From DASRIA01 sp963816975 (GTDB lineage Bacteria; Actinomycetota; Thermoleophilia; Solirubrobacterales; JBBDJG01), in NCBI GenBank assembly GCA_963816975.1, contig CAWFMD010000006.1:1612001-1676000 (forward strand): a stretch of DNA of 64,000 nucleotides, written 5' to 3'. Positions 34,524-44,548 of this stretch are shown in pieces. The notes beneath the pieces are model-generated. The model saw only the letters and a list, made by a program, of their open reading frames with translations, was not told where the DNA came from and did no database searches. Made by a program: the position numbers and the translations under genes. Numbering within the stretch: position 1 is the stretch's first letter; each line of letters starts with the position of its first letter.

Positions 34524-36832
34524 GCGCGGCCGAGCGCCTGCTGCGACACCCGCGGCACATGGCGCTCGGGGCGCTCTGCGCGGGCCTGTTGCTGGCGGGG
34601 CATCCTTGGCTGGCGGTCGCCGGCGGCCTGGGCGCGGCGGTTGCGCTGGTGAGCGCGATGCGACCGACGACCACGGTGGCGGTGCTGGCGCTGATCGTGC
34701 TGCCGCCCGCCGCAGCGCTGCTCGGGTCCGCGCGGCTCGCGGCGATCGACCGCTCCGACCTCGCGAGGTACGCCGGATCGGCGGTGACGCTGCGTGGGCA
34801 CGTGGTGAAGCGCGAGCGCGAGTCCTTCGGCGCCGCGCGCATGCGCGTGCGCGCCACCGCCGCGCGCGTGGGCGGGCGTTGGCGCGCGACCACCGGGCTC
34901 GTGCAGGTGCGCGTGCGGCGGCCACCCGCGGGGGCGGCGACGATCGGCGACGAGGTCGAGGCGGCCGGAGCGCTCGCGGCGCCCAGTCGCCAGGCGGAGG
35001 CGTCCGGCTACGCCGCGTACCTGCGCCGCGGCGGAGTGCGGGTGGTGCTGCACGCGGATCGCGTGCGGCTCACGGGCCGCCGGCGGGGTGGCTTCATCGG
35101 TGCGATCGACGTGGTTCGCCGGAGGGCCGAGGCGGGGGTCAGCGCCGGGCTCGGCGACGCGCAGGGGGCACTGGCCCGCGGGATGGTGCTGGGGGCCGAC
35201 GAGGACATCCCGGAGCGCATGGCGGAGGACTTCAAGCGCTCCGGCCTCGCGCACCTGCTCGCCGTCAGCGGTCAGAACGTGACGCTGCTGGCGGTGCTGG
35301 CTTGGCCGCTGCTCGCCGCGCTGGGCATCGCCCGCGGGCCACGTCTGTGGATCGTGATCGCGTTGATCGCGCTGTACGTGCCGCTCACGGGAGCGGGCGC
35401 CTCGATCGTGCGCGCCGGCGCGATGGGCATCGCGGGGACGCTCGCGGCGCTTGCGGGCCGCCCCGCCTCCCGGTGGTACGGCCTGCTGATCGCCTGCGCG
35501 GTCACGCTCGCGACGGACCCGCGCGCGTGGCAGGACGTCGGGTGGCAGCTGAGCTTCGCCGCGGTGGTGGGCATCTTCGCGCTCGCGCGGCCACTGGGAC
35601 GGGCCCTGGGAGCGGCGCCCGAGCCCCTGCGCAGCGGGGCGGCTCTGACCGTTGCCGCAACGCTGGCGACCGCTCCGCTGATGGCGTTCCACTTCGGGCG
35701 CGCGTCGCTCGCGGCGCTCCCGGCGAACCTCGCGGCGCTGCCCGCGGTGGCTCCCGCGATGTGGCTGGGCATGCTGAGCGCGGGCGCGGCGCAGGTGGCG
35801 GCCGCGCCGGCCGAGCTGCTCAACGCGATCAACGCCTTCTGCCTCGCCCACGTCGCCGCGATCGCCCACTGGGGCGCGGGGCTGCCCGGCGCGAGCGTCG
35901 ACGTGCGCATCGCCTCACCGCTCGCGCTGGCGCTGGTGTATGCGGCCGGGGCCGTCGCGCTGTGGGGCGGCGCGCGGCTGGCGCGCAGCGCGGGCGGGCG
36001 CCTCTGCGTCGCGGCCGCCCCGGCCGTGGCGATCGTGGCCGCGGCGGTCCTGGCCTCCGGCGCCCCGCCGACCGCCCCGCGGCAGTTCACGGTCACGGCG
36101 CTGGACATCGGCCAGGGCGATGCAACGCTGCTGCAGGCGCCCGGCGGCGCGGCCGTGCTCGTGGACGGTGGCGCGCCGGGCATGGGCCTCGCCGTCAAGC
36201 TGCGCGATCACGGAGTGCGCGCGCTCGACATGATCGTGCTGACGCACGCGCAGGCCGATCATCAGGGCGGCCTCCCCGAGGTGCTCGCGGGGTTTCCCGT
36301 GCGGATGCTGCTGGACGGCGGGCTGCCCCTGGACGGACCGGACCATCGCCGCATCGTGGCGCTCGCCAGGGAGCGCGGAGCACAGGTGCGGGCCGCGCGT
36401 GCGGGCCAGCTGTTCCGGTTCGGCGGGGGCTTGCGGCTGCGGGTGCTGGCCGCGGCCGCGCGGGACTCCGATCCCGGCAGCGACCCGAACCTGCGCGCTG
36501 TCGTGCTGAGCGCCTCATGCCGCGGCCGCGACGTGTTCCTGCCCGCCGACGCGGAGAGCGAGGTCACAGGCGGGCTCACCCTGCACGACGTCGACCTGCT
36601 CAAGGTGGCGCACCACGGCAGCCAGGATCCGGGCCTCCCCGAGCTGCTCGCCCGCCTGCAGCCGGAGATCGCGATGATCGAGGTCGGCCGGCCCAACCGC
36701 TTCGGGCATCCGCACCCGGCCACGCTGGCGGCGTTGCGGGCCGCGGGCGCGAAGGTGCACCGCACGGACCTCGAGGGCGACGTGTCGATCACCGCGGCGC
36801 CCGCCGGGCTGAGCGTGAGCGGGGGCGGGTGA
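34520..36832 (+). CDS. comEC: DNA internalization channel ComEC/Rec2
   Basis: 770 residues from GTG 34520. Several N-terminal hydrophobic segments, an OB-like DUF4131 region (~residues 80-190), the competence channel domain with RSGLAHLLAVSGQNVTLLAV-type signature (FKRSGLAHLLAVSGQNVTLL) and many helices, then a metallo-beta-lactamase-like domain: TALDIGQGDATLLQAPGG, LTHAQADHQGGLPE, VAHHGSQDPGLPELL and RFGHPHPATLA. Transports one DNA strand inward; with comEA predicts DNA uptake ability. Confidence 0.93.
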   Translation: MSAAERLLRHPRHMALGALCAGLLLAGHPWLAVAGGLGAAVALVSAMRPTTTVAVLALIVLPPAAALLGSARLAAIDRSDLARYAGSAVTLRGHVVKRERESFGAARMRVRATAARVGGRWRATTGLVQVRVRRPPAGAATIGDEVEAAGALAAPSRQAEASGYAAYLRRGGVRVVLHADRVRLTGRRRGGFIGAIDVVRRRAEAGVSAGLGDAQGALARGMVLGADEDIPERMAEDFKRSGLAHLLAVSGQNVTLLAVLAWPLLAALGIARGPRLWIVIALIALYVPLTGAGASIVRAGAMGIAGTLAALAGRPASRWYGLLIACAVTLATDPRAWQDVGWQLSFAAVVGIFALARPLGRALGAAPEPLRSGAALTVAATLATAPLMAFHFGRASLAALPANLAALPAVAPAMWLGMLSAGAAQVAAAPAELLNAINAFCLAHVAAIAHWGAGLPGASVDVRIASPLALALVYAAGAVALWGGARLARSAGGRLCVAAAPAVAIVAAAVLASGAPPTAPRQFTVTALDIGQGDATLLQAPGGAAVLVDGGAPGMGLAVKLRDHGVRALDMIVLTHAQADHQGGLPEVLAGFPVRMLLDGGLPLDGPDHRRIVALARERGAQVRAARAGQLFRFGGGLRLRVLAAAARDSDPGSDPNLRAVVLSASCRGRDVFLPADAESEVTGGLTLHDVDLLKVAHHGSQDPGLPELLARLQPEIAMIEVGRPNRFGHPHPATLAALRAAGAKVHRTDLEGDVSITAAPAGLSVSGGG

Positions 36833-36866
36833 GCGGTGCGCGCCCGGTCGCCGCGGCGGGCTGAAG

Positions 36867-36872
36867 TATCCT
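36867..36872 (+). promoter_or_regulatory. Putative -10 element (leaderless) for holA
   Basis: TATCCT, 7 bases before the ATG at 36880, in the 47-base comEC-holA gap. Confidence 0.45.
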
Positions 36873-36879
36873 CGCCCGG

Positions 36880-37854
36880 ATGGCCGCGCTGAAGCCGGTG
36901 TACCTGCTCCACGGGGACGACGAGGTCAAACTCGACGCCGCGCGCGCCCGCGTGCGCGGGCGGGCCGCGCAGGAGGGGGCGTCGCTGGAACTGATGGACG
37001 GCGAGCGCGATGCGGGCGAGGCGGTGGCGCTCGCGCTGTCGGCGATGACGCTCGCATTGGGGCAGCGCTACGTGCTCGTGGACCGGATCGAGCGCTGGAA
37101 GGAAAAGGACGTCGTGGCGGTCGCGGCCGCGCTCACGACACCCCCGCCCGAGACCGTGGTGTTCCTGTTCGGGACCGGGCGGAAGGAGCCGGGCAGGAAG
37201 CCGTGGTCACCGCCGGCCAAGCTCACCAAGGCGGTCGACCAGGCCGGCGGCGAGCGGACCGAGCTTGCTTCGCCCAAACCGGCTGCGCTCCCTGGCTGGA
37301 TCACCCAGCAGGGCAAGGACCTCGGCCTGGCCGTGGACCGCGACGCCGCCCAGGCGCTGGTCGAGCGGATCGGCACGCGGCAGCGCCGGCTGCGGCGCAC
37401 GCTCGAGAAGATCGCGAGCTACGGTCCCGACCGCGGTCGCGTCGACCTCGATGTCGTCGAGGCGCTGACGGTCTCCGACGTCGAGGCGCAGGGCTATCAG
37501 CTCGCGGACGCCGTCGTCGATGGAGACCGCGCACTCGCGCTGAGGCTCGCGGAAAACCTCCGTGATCACGACCAGGACATCATGCACATCCTGTACGCGA
37601 TGGTGCGGCGCACGCGCGACATCAGGCGGGCGTGGGCGCTGCTGGAGGAAGGGCGCTCCAGTCAGGACATTGCGTCGCTGTTGCGCGTTCCGCCGTTCGT
37701 CGCGAAGCGGATGGCCGCGCAGGCGCGCGGCCTCGACGCGGAGCGACTCGAGCGGATCACCGCCGGCCTGGCCGACCTGGACTACGCGATCCGCGGCGGG
37801 GGCAAGGTCGACACCGGCACCGCCCTGACGCTGACTCTCGCGCTGGCGGCTTGA
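36880..37854 (+). CDS. holA: DNA polymerase III subunit delta
   Basis: Clamp-loader subunit that opens the beta clamp. 324 residues, opening MAALKPVYLLHGDDEVKLD (the HolA GxxxxL-x-YLL-G-x-D/E start) and continuing through a Rossmann-like part (TVVFLFGTGRKEPG), a helical lid (DVEALTVSDVEAQGYQLADAV region) and the collar helices. Low family identity is normal for HolA. Found just after comEC as in many bacteria, and convergent with rpsT 12 bases away. Confidence 0.92.
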   Translation: MAALKPVYLLHGDDEVKLDAARARVRGRAAQEGASLELMDGERDAGEAVALALSAMTLALGQRYVLVDRIERWKEKDVVAVAAALTTPPPETVVFLFGTGRKEPGRKPWSPPAKLTKAVDQAGGERTELASPKPAALPGWITQQGKDLGLAVDRDAAQALVERIGTRQRRLRRTLEKIASYGPDRGRVDLDVVEALTVSDVEAQGYQLADAVVDGDRALALRLAENLRDHDQDIMHILYAMVRRTRDIRRAWALLEEGRSSQDIASLLRVPPFVAKRMAAQARGLDAERLERITAGLADLDYAIRGGGKVDTGTALTLTLALAA

Positions 37855-37866
37855 GCAGCCGGCCGG

Positions 37867-38133
37867 CTAGGAGCTTGCCCGGCGGCGGATCCTGGCGGCC
37901 CGCGCCTTCTTGCGTGCCGCGTTGTTGCGGTGCAGGGCACCGTGTTCGGCGGCCTTGTCGATCTTCGACACCAGGGTGCGGTGCTCGGCCTCGATCGCGT
38001 CCGCGTCGCCTCCCGCAACCGCCTGCTGGAGCCGGCGGAAGTAGGTCTTCACCGTCGAGGTGCGGCGGCGGTTCTCCATCCGCTCCCGCTCTGACCGGTG
38101 AATGCGTTTTTCTTGGGACTTGATGTTGGCCAT
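37867..38133 (-). CDS. rpsT: 30S ribosomal protein S20
   Basis: 88 residues of basic helices: MANIKSQEKRIHRSERERM, the TVKTYFRRLQQAVAGG block, HRTLVSKIDKAAEHGALHR and a basic tail (AARKKARAARIRRRAS). Binds 16S rRNA early in 30S assembly. Minus strand, ATG at 38133, with a leader of about 50 bases from a TATACT hexamer. Convergent neighbour of holA, a widely kept pairing (holA-rpsT). Confidence 0.97.
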   Translation of the reverse strand: MANIKSQEKRIHRSERERMENRRRTSTVKTYFRRLQQAVAGGDADAIEAEHRTLVSKIDKAAEHGALHRNNAARKKARAARIRRRASS

Positions 38134-38188
38134 TGGAGTCGAGTGCCGCGCGGCGGTGGTCACAGGTGATCGCGCGCGGCGGCGGCGA

Positions 38189-38194
38189 AGTATA
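38189..38194 (-). promoter_or_regulatory. Putative -10 element for rpsT overlapping the murJ promoter region
   Basis: Read on the minus strand this is TATACT, an excellent -10 hexamer about 55 bases before the rpsT ATG. The plus strand at the same place reads TATAGC (38191-38196), a weaker -10 toward murJ, so the divergent genes may compete for one site. Confidence 0.45.
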
Positions 38195-38216
38195 GCGGCG
38201 CCACGCTCGCCGACCC

Positions 38217-39824
38217 GTGGCTGAGCATCCGGCGCCGGCGCCCGAGCCGGCGCCCCAGCCGCGCGCCGGGCGCCTCGCGCTGTCGACCGCATTCTTCTCG
38301 CTGGCCACCGGTCTGTCGCGGATCGCCGGGCTGGTGCGCGAGATCGTCGCGGCGGGCTACTTCGGCGTGAAGGGGCCGATGAGCGCGTTCACGATCGCGT
38401 TCCAGGTCCCCAACCTGGTGCGCAGCCTGTTCGCCGATGCCGCCCTCCAGGCGGCGTTCGTGCCGGTCTTCACGGAGCAGCTGGAGCATCGCAGCCGCGC
38501 GGACGCGTTTCGCGTGGCCTCGGCCCTGCTGTTCGTGATCTCGGTGTCCCTGGGCGTGCTCACCGCGCTGTTCGTGCTGCTCGCGCCCGTGCTCATGCCG
38601 CTGTTCGCGCCGGGCTTCGACGAGCAGCTGACGGACCTGACCGTGAACCTCGCACAGCTGCTGTTCCCGATCGTGCTGCTGCTCGGGCTGTCGGGCCTGG
38701 TCGTCGGCATCCTCAACAGCTTCGACCAGTTCGCGGTCCCGGCGCTCGCGCCGCTGGCCTGGAATCTCGCCATCATCGCGACGCTGGTCGCGCTGGTCCC
38801 GCAGTTCGAGGGCGACGACCGGATCTACGCATATGCGATCGGCGTGTTGATCGGGACGCTCGTCCAACTGCTGCTGCCGCTGCCGTGGCTACGACGCACC
38901 GGGTTCCGCATCGCGCGCGGCTTCAACTGGCGCGACGAGCGCGTGACGCGCGTGCTGAAGCTGATGTTCCCGGTCACGATCGGCCTCGGCTTGATCAACT
39001 TCAACCTCTCGGTCGACAGCATCTTCGCGACCTTGATCTCGGACGAGGCGCCGGCCGCGATCGACAAGGCCTTCCGCATCTACATGCTTCCGCAGGGCGT
39101 GTTCGCGGTCGCGCTCGCGACCGTGCTGTTTCCCACCTTCTCCCGGCTCGCGACACGGGGCGACACCGACGGCCTGCGAGCGGTGCAGGGCAGCGGCGTG
39201 CGCCAGATGCTGTTGCTGCTGGTGCCCTGCGCCGCGCTGATGATGGTGCTGAGCGACCCGATCACCCGCGTCATCTATCAGCGGGGGGAGTTCGATGCGG
39301 CCCAGACGGACCTCGTCTCCGAGGCCCTGTTCTTCTTCGCGCTGTCGCTGCCGTTCGCGGGCATCAACCTGATCTTGATCCGCACCTTCTTCAGCCTCCA
39401 GACCCCGTGGATCCCGACCTTCGTGGCGCTCGCCAACCTGTTCGTGAACGCCGGCCTCGACGCGCTCCTCTACAAGCCGATGGGCATCGGGGGCATCCCG
39501 CTCGCGACCGCGATCGTCTCACTCGCGACCAGCATCCTGCTGGCGGTCGCCTTGCGGAGACGGCTGGGAGGAGTGGACATGGCCCGCACGCTCGCCGCGG
39601 GCGTCCGCATCCTCGCGGCCGGGACCCTGTGCGCCGCCGTTGCCGTGGGCCTGCGTGAGGCGCTCGGCAGCCTCGGCGACGGCCTGCTCGAGCAGGCCGC
39701 GGTGGTGATCGCGGCCTCGGGTGCGGGCCTGGCGGCGTACGCGGCGGCGGTGCTCGCCACCAGGGTCGAGGAGGCGCGGCAGATCACGGCCCTCATTCGC
39801 GGCCAGGTCGCCCGCTTCCGATAG
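38217..39824 (+). CDS. murJ: Lipid II flippase MurJ (MviN)
   Basis: MOP-superfamily flippase, 535 residues, about 14 hydrophobic helices. Signature region LATGLSRIAGLVREIVAAGY and SAFTIAFQVPNLVRSLFADAA with the functional arginine, then LQAAFVPVFTE. The N-terminal ~20 residues are Pro/Ala-rich and cytoplasmic. GTG 38217. Supplies lipid II to the PBP2/RodA machinery encoded at 13450-16528. Confidence 0.94.
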   Translation: MAEHPAPAPEPAPQPRAGRLALSTAFFSLATGLSRIAGLVREIVAAGYFGVKGPMSAFTIAFQVPNLVRSLFADAALQAAFVPVFTEQLEHRSRADAFRVASALLFVISVSLGVLTALFVLLAPVLMPLFAPGFDEQLTDLTVNLAQLLFPIVLLLGLSGLVVGILNSFDQFAVPALAPLAWNLAIIATLVALVPQFEGDDRIYAYAIGVLIGTLVQLLLPLPWLRRTGFRIARGFNWRDERVTRVLKLMFPVTIGLGLINFNLSVDSIFATLISDEAPAAIDKAFRIYMLPQGVFAVALATVLFPTFSRLATRGDTDGLRAVQGSGVRQMLLLLVPCAALMMVLSDPITRVIYQRGEFDAAQTDLVSEALFFFALSLPFAGINLILIRTFFSLQTPWIPTFVALANLFVNAGLDALLYKPMGIGGIPLATAIVSLATSILLAVALRRRLGGVDMARTLAAGVRILAAGTLCAAVAVGLREALGSLGDGLLEQAAVVIAASGAGLAAYAAAVLATRVEEARQITALIRGQVARFR

Positions 39825-39840
39825 GAGGGCAGCACCCTCC

Positions 39841-39846
39841 TAACAT
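39841..39846 (+). promoter_or_regulatory. Putative -10 element (leaderless) for lepA
   Basis: TAACAT, 8 bases before the ATG at 39855, in the 30-base gap after murJ. Confidence 0.45.
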
Positions 39847-39854
39847 GGGGTCCC

Positions 39855-41654
<1,800 letters not shown>

Positions 41655-41662
41655 CGGATCGG

Positions 41663-41668
41663 TAGAGT
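41663..41668 (+). promoter_or_regulatory. Putative -10 element (leaderless) for the secreted protein gene
   Basis: TAGAGT, 7 bases before the GTG at 41676. It overlaps an upstream in-frame GTG (41667), which argues for the later start. Confidence 0.45.
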
Positions 41669-41675
41669 GCAGCCC

Positions 41676-42572
41676 GTGGGCCGGGGTCTAGCAGCAGCCA
41701 TGGCGCTTGCGGTCGTGCTCGCGTGCGCCGGCCCGGCCGTCGCCGCGGACCGCGTGCTGACGCGCGATCGCACCGCCGCGAACGTGAGCACCCACAGCGG
41801 GCAGCCCGTGTGGTCCCGTATCGCGCGCGACGGTCAGGCGCGGCTCGTGCAACGGGTGCGCGGGCGCAACCGCGACCTGCCCGTGACGCGCAAGGTGGGC
41901 CTCTTCGACCCGGATGTGGGCCACACGCCGCGCGGCAACCTGACGATCGTCTACACGCGCTGCGCTGGGCTCTCCGGTCAGGGGTGCGACATCTGGCAGT
42001 ACGACGGCTTCGACCTGAAGGAGCGCAAGGTGCGCGGCGCGTCCAGCGCGAGTTGCTCGGAGTTCGCGCCGTCGGTGTGGTTGGGCTCGGTCGCATTCGC
42101 GCGCACCGGTCCGGGCAGGTGCAACGGCCTGTACGTCGTGCGGCGGGGGAAGCTGCGCAAGATCGACAGCCGTGTACCCGTGGACACCGACCTGCGCGGT
42201 GGCCGCCTGGCGTACCTGTTCATCCCGCCGGGGGACACGCTGCGCAGTCAGATCCGGCTTCGCACGCTGCGCCACAAGCGCTCGCGCGTCGTCGTCACGG
42301 GCTTTGCGTCCGACGGCGAGAGCTACGCGGTCAGCAGCCCCGTGCTTACGAGTCGCCACATCCATTGGCTGCAGGAGGACCGGGTCCGCAACGAGTTCTT
42401 CGCGGGACGTGCGCGGGTCGGCGCCCGTCGCGCGCCACTCGAGTTCACGCAGCGCACGTTCGCGCGCGCCGCCGATTCGATCGCGATCACGCGCGAGCGC
42501 TTCTACTACACGAACGGCAAGGGCCTCTTCCAGGCGACCGACCCGGCCCCGGCCTTCAGCGCCCGCGGCTAG
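41676..42572 (+). CDS. Secreted protein of unknown function
   Basis: 298 residues with a clear signal peptide (GLAAAMALAVVLACAGPAVA, cleavage after AVAA or so). The rest is beta-rich with repeated short strands (SGQPVWSRIARDGQARLVQR; LVYT-type strands; FASDGESYAVSSPVLTSRHI), and two cysteine pairs (CAGLSGQGCDIW; CSEF...CNGLY) that could form disulfides. The pattern resembles a small beta-propeller (TolB-like), but I do not recognise a family. Leaderless GTG 41676 is preferred over GTG 41667. Confidence 0.6.
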   Translation: MGRGLAAAMALAVVLACAGPAVAADRVLTRDRTAANVSTHSGQPVWSRIARDGQARLVQRVRGRNRDLPVTRKVGLFDPDVGHTPRGNLTIVYTRCAGLSGQGCDIWQYDGFDLKERKVRGASSASCSEFAPSVWLGSVAFARTGPGRCNGLYVVRRGKLRKIDSRVPVDTDLRGGRLAYLFIPPGDTLRSQIRLRTLRHKRSRVVVTGFASDGESYAVSSPVLTSRHIHWLQEDRVRNEFFAGRARVGARRAPLEFTQRTFARAADSIAITRERFYYTNGKGLFQATDPAPAFSARG

Positions 42573-42575
42573 AAT
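42570..42575 (+). promoter_or_regulatory. Putative -10 element for the MaoC dehydratase pair
   Basis: TAGAAT, overlapping the stop codon of the preceding gene. Transcription near 42582 would leave a ~25-base leader with GAGG at 42595-42598 before the TTG start. Confidence 0.4.
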
Positions 42576-42606
42576 CCCGCCGGTCCCCGACCGCGAGGTG
42601 AGGCAC

Positions 42607-43041
42607 TTGGCAGATGCACCGATCGGCAAGCAGTACCCCGCCTTCGAGTACGAAATCGGCAGGGAGAAGATCCGCGAGTACGCAAACGCGGTGGGGGAGT
42701 CGAACCCGGTCCACCACGACCCCGCCGCTGCACGACAGGCAGGCTTTCGCGGCGTGGTCGCTCCTCCGATGTTCTGCGTGGTCTACTCGGCCGGCGCGAT
42801 GGGCCCGGCGATCCTTGACCCGGAGCTGGGCATCAACCTGATGCTGATGGTCCACGGCGAGCAGGAGTTCGAGTGGCAGGAGCCCGTCTGCGCAGGGGAC
42901 ACGATCACCACGACGGCGCAGGTCAAGGACGTGTTCGAGAAGAAGGGCATGACGTTCTACGTGTTCGAGTCCGAGTCGCTCAACCAGGACGGTCGGCCGA
43001 CCGTGAACGGCACCTGGACCAACATCGTGAGGGGGGGCTGA
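42607..43041 (+). CDS. MaoC-like dehydratase, N-terminal (FAS1-DH type) subunit
   Basis: 144 residues of hot-dog fold: IGKQYPAFEYEIGREKIREY, AVGESNPVHHDPAAARQAGF, RGVVAPPMFCVVYSAG. It resembles the HadA/HadC subunit of (3R)-hydroxyacyl-ACP dehydratase, which carries no full catalytic motif, and it is fused by gene order to a catalytic partner. TTG 42607 is chosen for its GAGG at an 8-base spacing; GTG 42598 is also in frame. Overlaps the next gene by one base (TGATG). Confidence 0.8.
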   Translation: MADAPIGKQYPAFEYEIGREKIREYANAVGESNPVHHDPAAARQAGFRGVVAPPMFCVVYSAGAMGPAILDPELGINLMLMVHGEQEFEWQEPVCAGDTITTTAQVKDVFEKKGMTFYVFESESLNQDGRPTVNGTWTNIVRGG

Positions 43042-43448
43042 TGGCCGCCGCCGAGCTCGAGCCAGGCGCCGCGATTCCGACGCTGAGCGTGACCCCCGAC
43101 AAGTACGTGCCGCATCGCTACGCAGGCGCATCGGGCGACTTCAACCCGATCCACATCGACGCCGGGTTCGCGCAGGCGGTCGGCCTGCCACAGAACATCC
43201 TGCACGGCCTCTACTCGATGGCACAGGTGGCGCGGGCCGCGACGCAGGCCGCGGGCGGCGACCCGCGCTCGCTGAAGCGACTGTCGGTGCAGTTCCGCGG
43301 GATGGGGATCCCCGAGCAGGAGATCGCGGTCACGGGAACCGTGCGCGCGGTGCAGGACGGCCGCGTCGTGATCGACACGGTCGCCGAGCAGGCCGGGAAC
43401 CAGATCGTGCGCAACGCCGAGGCCGTCGTGGAACCGGGATTTCCCTAG
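43041..43448 (+). CDS. MaoC-like dehydratase, catalytic (HadB-type) subunit
   Basis: 135 residues with the hydratase 2 motif YAGASGDFNPIHIDAGFAQ, which carries the catalytic Asp and His, then VGLPQNILHGLYSMAQ. Single hot-dog domain. With the preceding subunit it would form a heterodimeric (3R)-hydroxyacyl-thioester dehydratase like mycobacterial HadAB of FAS-II, or a related enoyl-CoA hydratase. The rest of a FAS-II cluster is not in the window. Confidence 0.85.
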   Translation: MAAAELEPGAAIPTLSVTPDKYVPHRYAGASGDFNPIHIDAGFAQAVGLPQNILHGLYSMAQVARAATQAAGGDPRSLKRLSVQFRGMGIPEQEIAVTGTVRAVQDGRVVIDTVAEQAGNQIVRNAEAVVEPGFP

Positions 43449-43485
43449 CCGCGCTCCCTGGCGCCGCTCCGCGGTAGGCCCCTCC

Positions 43486-43491
43486 TACAAT
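43486..43491 (+). promoter_or_regulatory. Putative -10 element (leaderless) for hrcA
   Basis: TACAAT, 6 bases before the ATG at 43498. No CIRCE inverted repeat is visible around it. Confidence 0.5.
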
Positions 43492-43497
43492 TCAACG

Positions 43498-44520
43498 ATG
43501 CTCACGGATCGACAGCAGCTGCTCCTGCGCACCGTCGTCGAGGCGCACGTGAAGCTGAGGCAGCCGGTCGCTTCCCGCTGGCTGGCCGAGCGCTCCGAGG
43601 TGAACTGGAGCCCGTCCACGATCCGCTATGAGCTGGCGGCGCTCGAGGAGGCGGGCTATCTCCAGCACCCCCATACGTCCGCCGGGCGGGTGCCGACCGA
43701 TGCGGGCTACCGCTACTACGCCGACACGATCCTCCACGAGGGCGCCCTGCCGCGGCCCAGCGGCGTTCAGTTCGACCTGGAGCTGTCCCACATGCGACGC
43801 GAGGTCGATGCGGCGATGCGCTTCACGACCACCACGCTCTCGCAGATGACGGATCTGCTGGCGGCGGTCTCGGCGCCGCCCCTGCACACCGCCACGATCA
43901 AGCACGTCGAGGTGCTCTTGCTCCAGCCGCAGATCGCGCTGGTGGTGGTGATCACCTCGAGCGGCACGGTCACGAAGCGCGCCTTCACCTTCGACGAGCA
44001 GGTCGACGCGGGGCTCGCCGAGTGGGCCGCCAGCTACCTGAACGAGCGGCTCGCGGGCACCGACCTGGGGGCGCTCACGCTGCAGAGCAAGCTGCTGCTG
44101 CCCGAGCTGTCGGCCACGGAGCGCGGGTTCCTGGAGGCGATCGCTCCCGTGTTCTCCGACCTGCCCGAGACGCTCGAGGACACGCTGTACATCGAGGGCA
44201 CGTCCCGGCTGCTGTCCGGCACCAGCGACGTATCCGAGATGAACGAGTTGCTGCGGATGCTGGAGCGGCGCGTGACGCTGCTGTCGGTGCTGCGCTCGGC
44301 GCTGCGGGAGCCGGCCGTGTACCTGCGGATCGGGGCCGAGAACCAGGCGCCCGAGCTGCGCTCCGCGAGCGTCGTCGCCGCGAACTACGGTCTCGGGCAT
44401 CGCACGCTCGGCGCGGTCAGCGTGATCGGCCCGGTGCGGATGGACTACCGCCGCGCGATCCTGTCGGTCCGCGAGGCGGCGAAGGCGCTCAGCGGGTTCG
44501 TCGAGGAGGTCTACGAGTGA
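43498..44520 (+). CDS. hrcA: Heat-inducible transcription repressor HrcA
   Basis: 340 residues. N-terminal winged helix (LTDRQQLLLRTVVEAHVKLR, VASRWLAERSEVNWSPSTIR, LEEAGYLQHPHTSAGRVPTD) and the HrcA ligand-like domain (ANYGLGHRTLGAVSVIGPVRMDY). It should repress groES/groEL through CIRCE, but no CIRCE is seen here, so its targets are elsewhere. Transcribed with dnaJ-prmA-mtaB. Confidence 0.96.
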   Translation: MLTDRQQLLLRTVVEAHVKLRQPVASRWLAERSEVNWSPSTIRYELAALEEAGYLQHPHTSAGRVPTDAGYRYYADTILHEGALPRPSGVQFDLELSHMRREVDAAMRFTTTTLSQMTDLLAAVSAPPLHTATIKHVEVLLLQPQIALVVVITSSGTVTKRAFTFDEQVDAGLAEWAASYLNERLAGTDLGALTLQSKLLLPELSATERGFLEAIAPVFSDLPETLEDTLYIEGTSRLLSGTSDVSEMNELLRMLERRVTLLSVLRSALREPAVYLRIGAENQAPELRSASVVAANYGLGHRTLGAVSVIGPVRMDYRRAILSVREAAKALSGFVEEVYE

Positions 44521-44548
44521 CGCGCGACCGCCACCGCCCGCGCTGACG

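Noticed and set aside
37857..37868. AGCCGGCCGGCT palindrome between holA and rpsT as a terminator
   Set aside because: Only 12 bases with no loop and no T run; expected by chance in this GC-rich sequence.
43449..43497. CIRCE operator in front of hrcA
   Set aside because: No TTAGCACTC-N9-GAGTGCTAA-like repeat is present in the gap.
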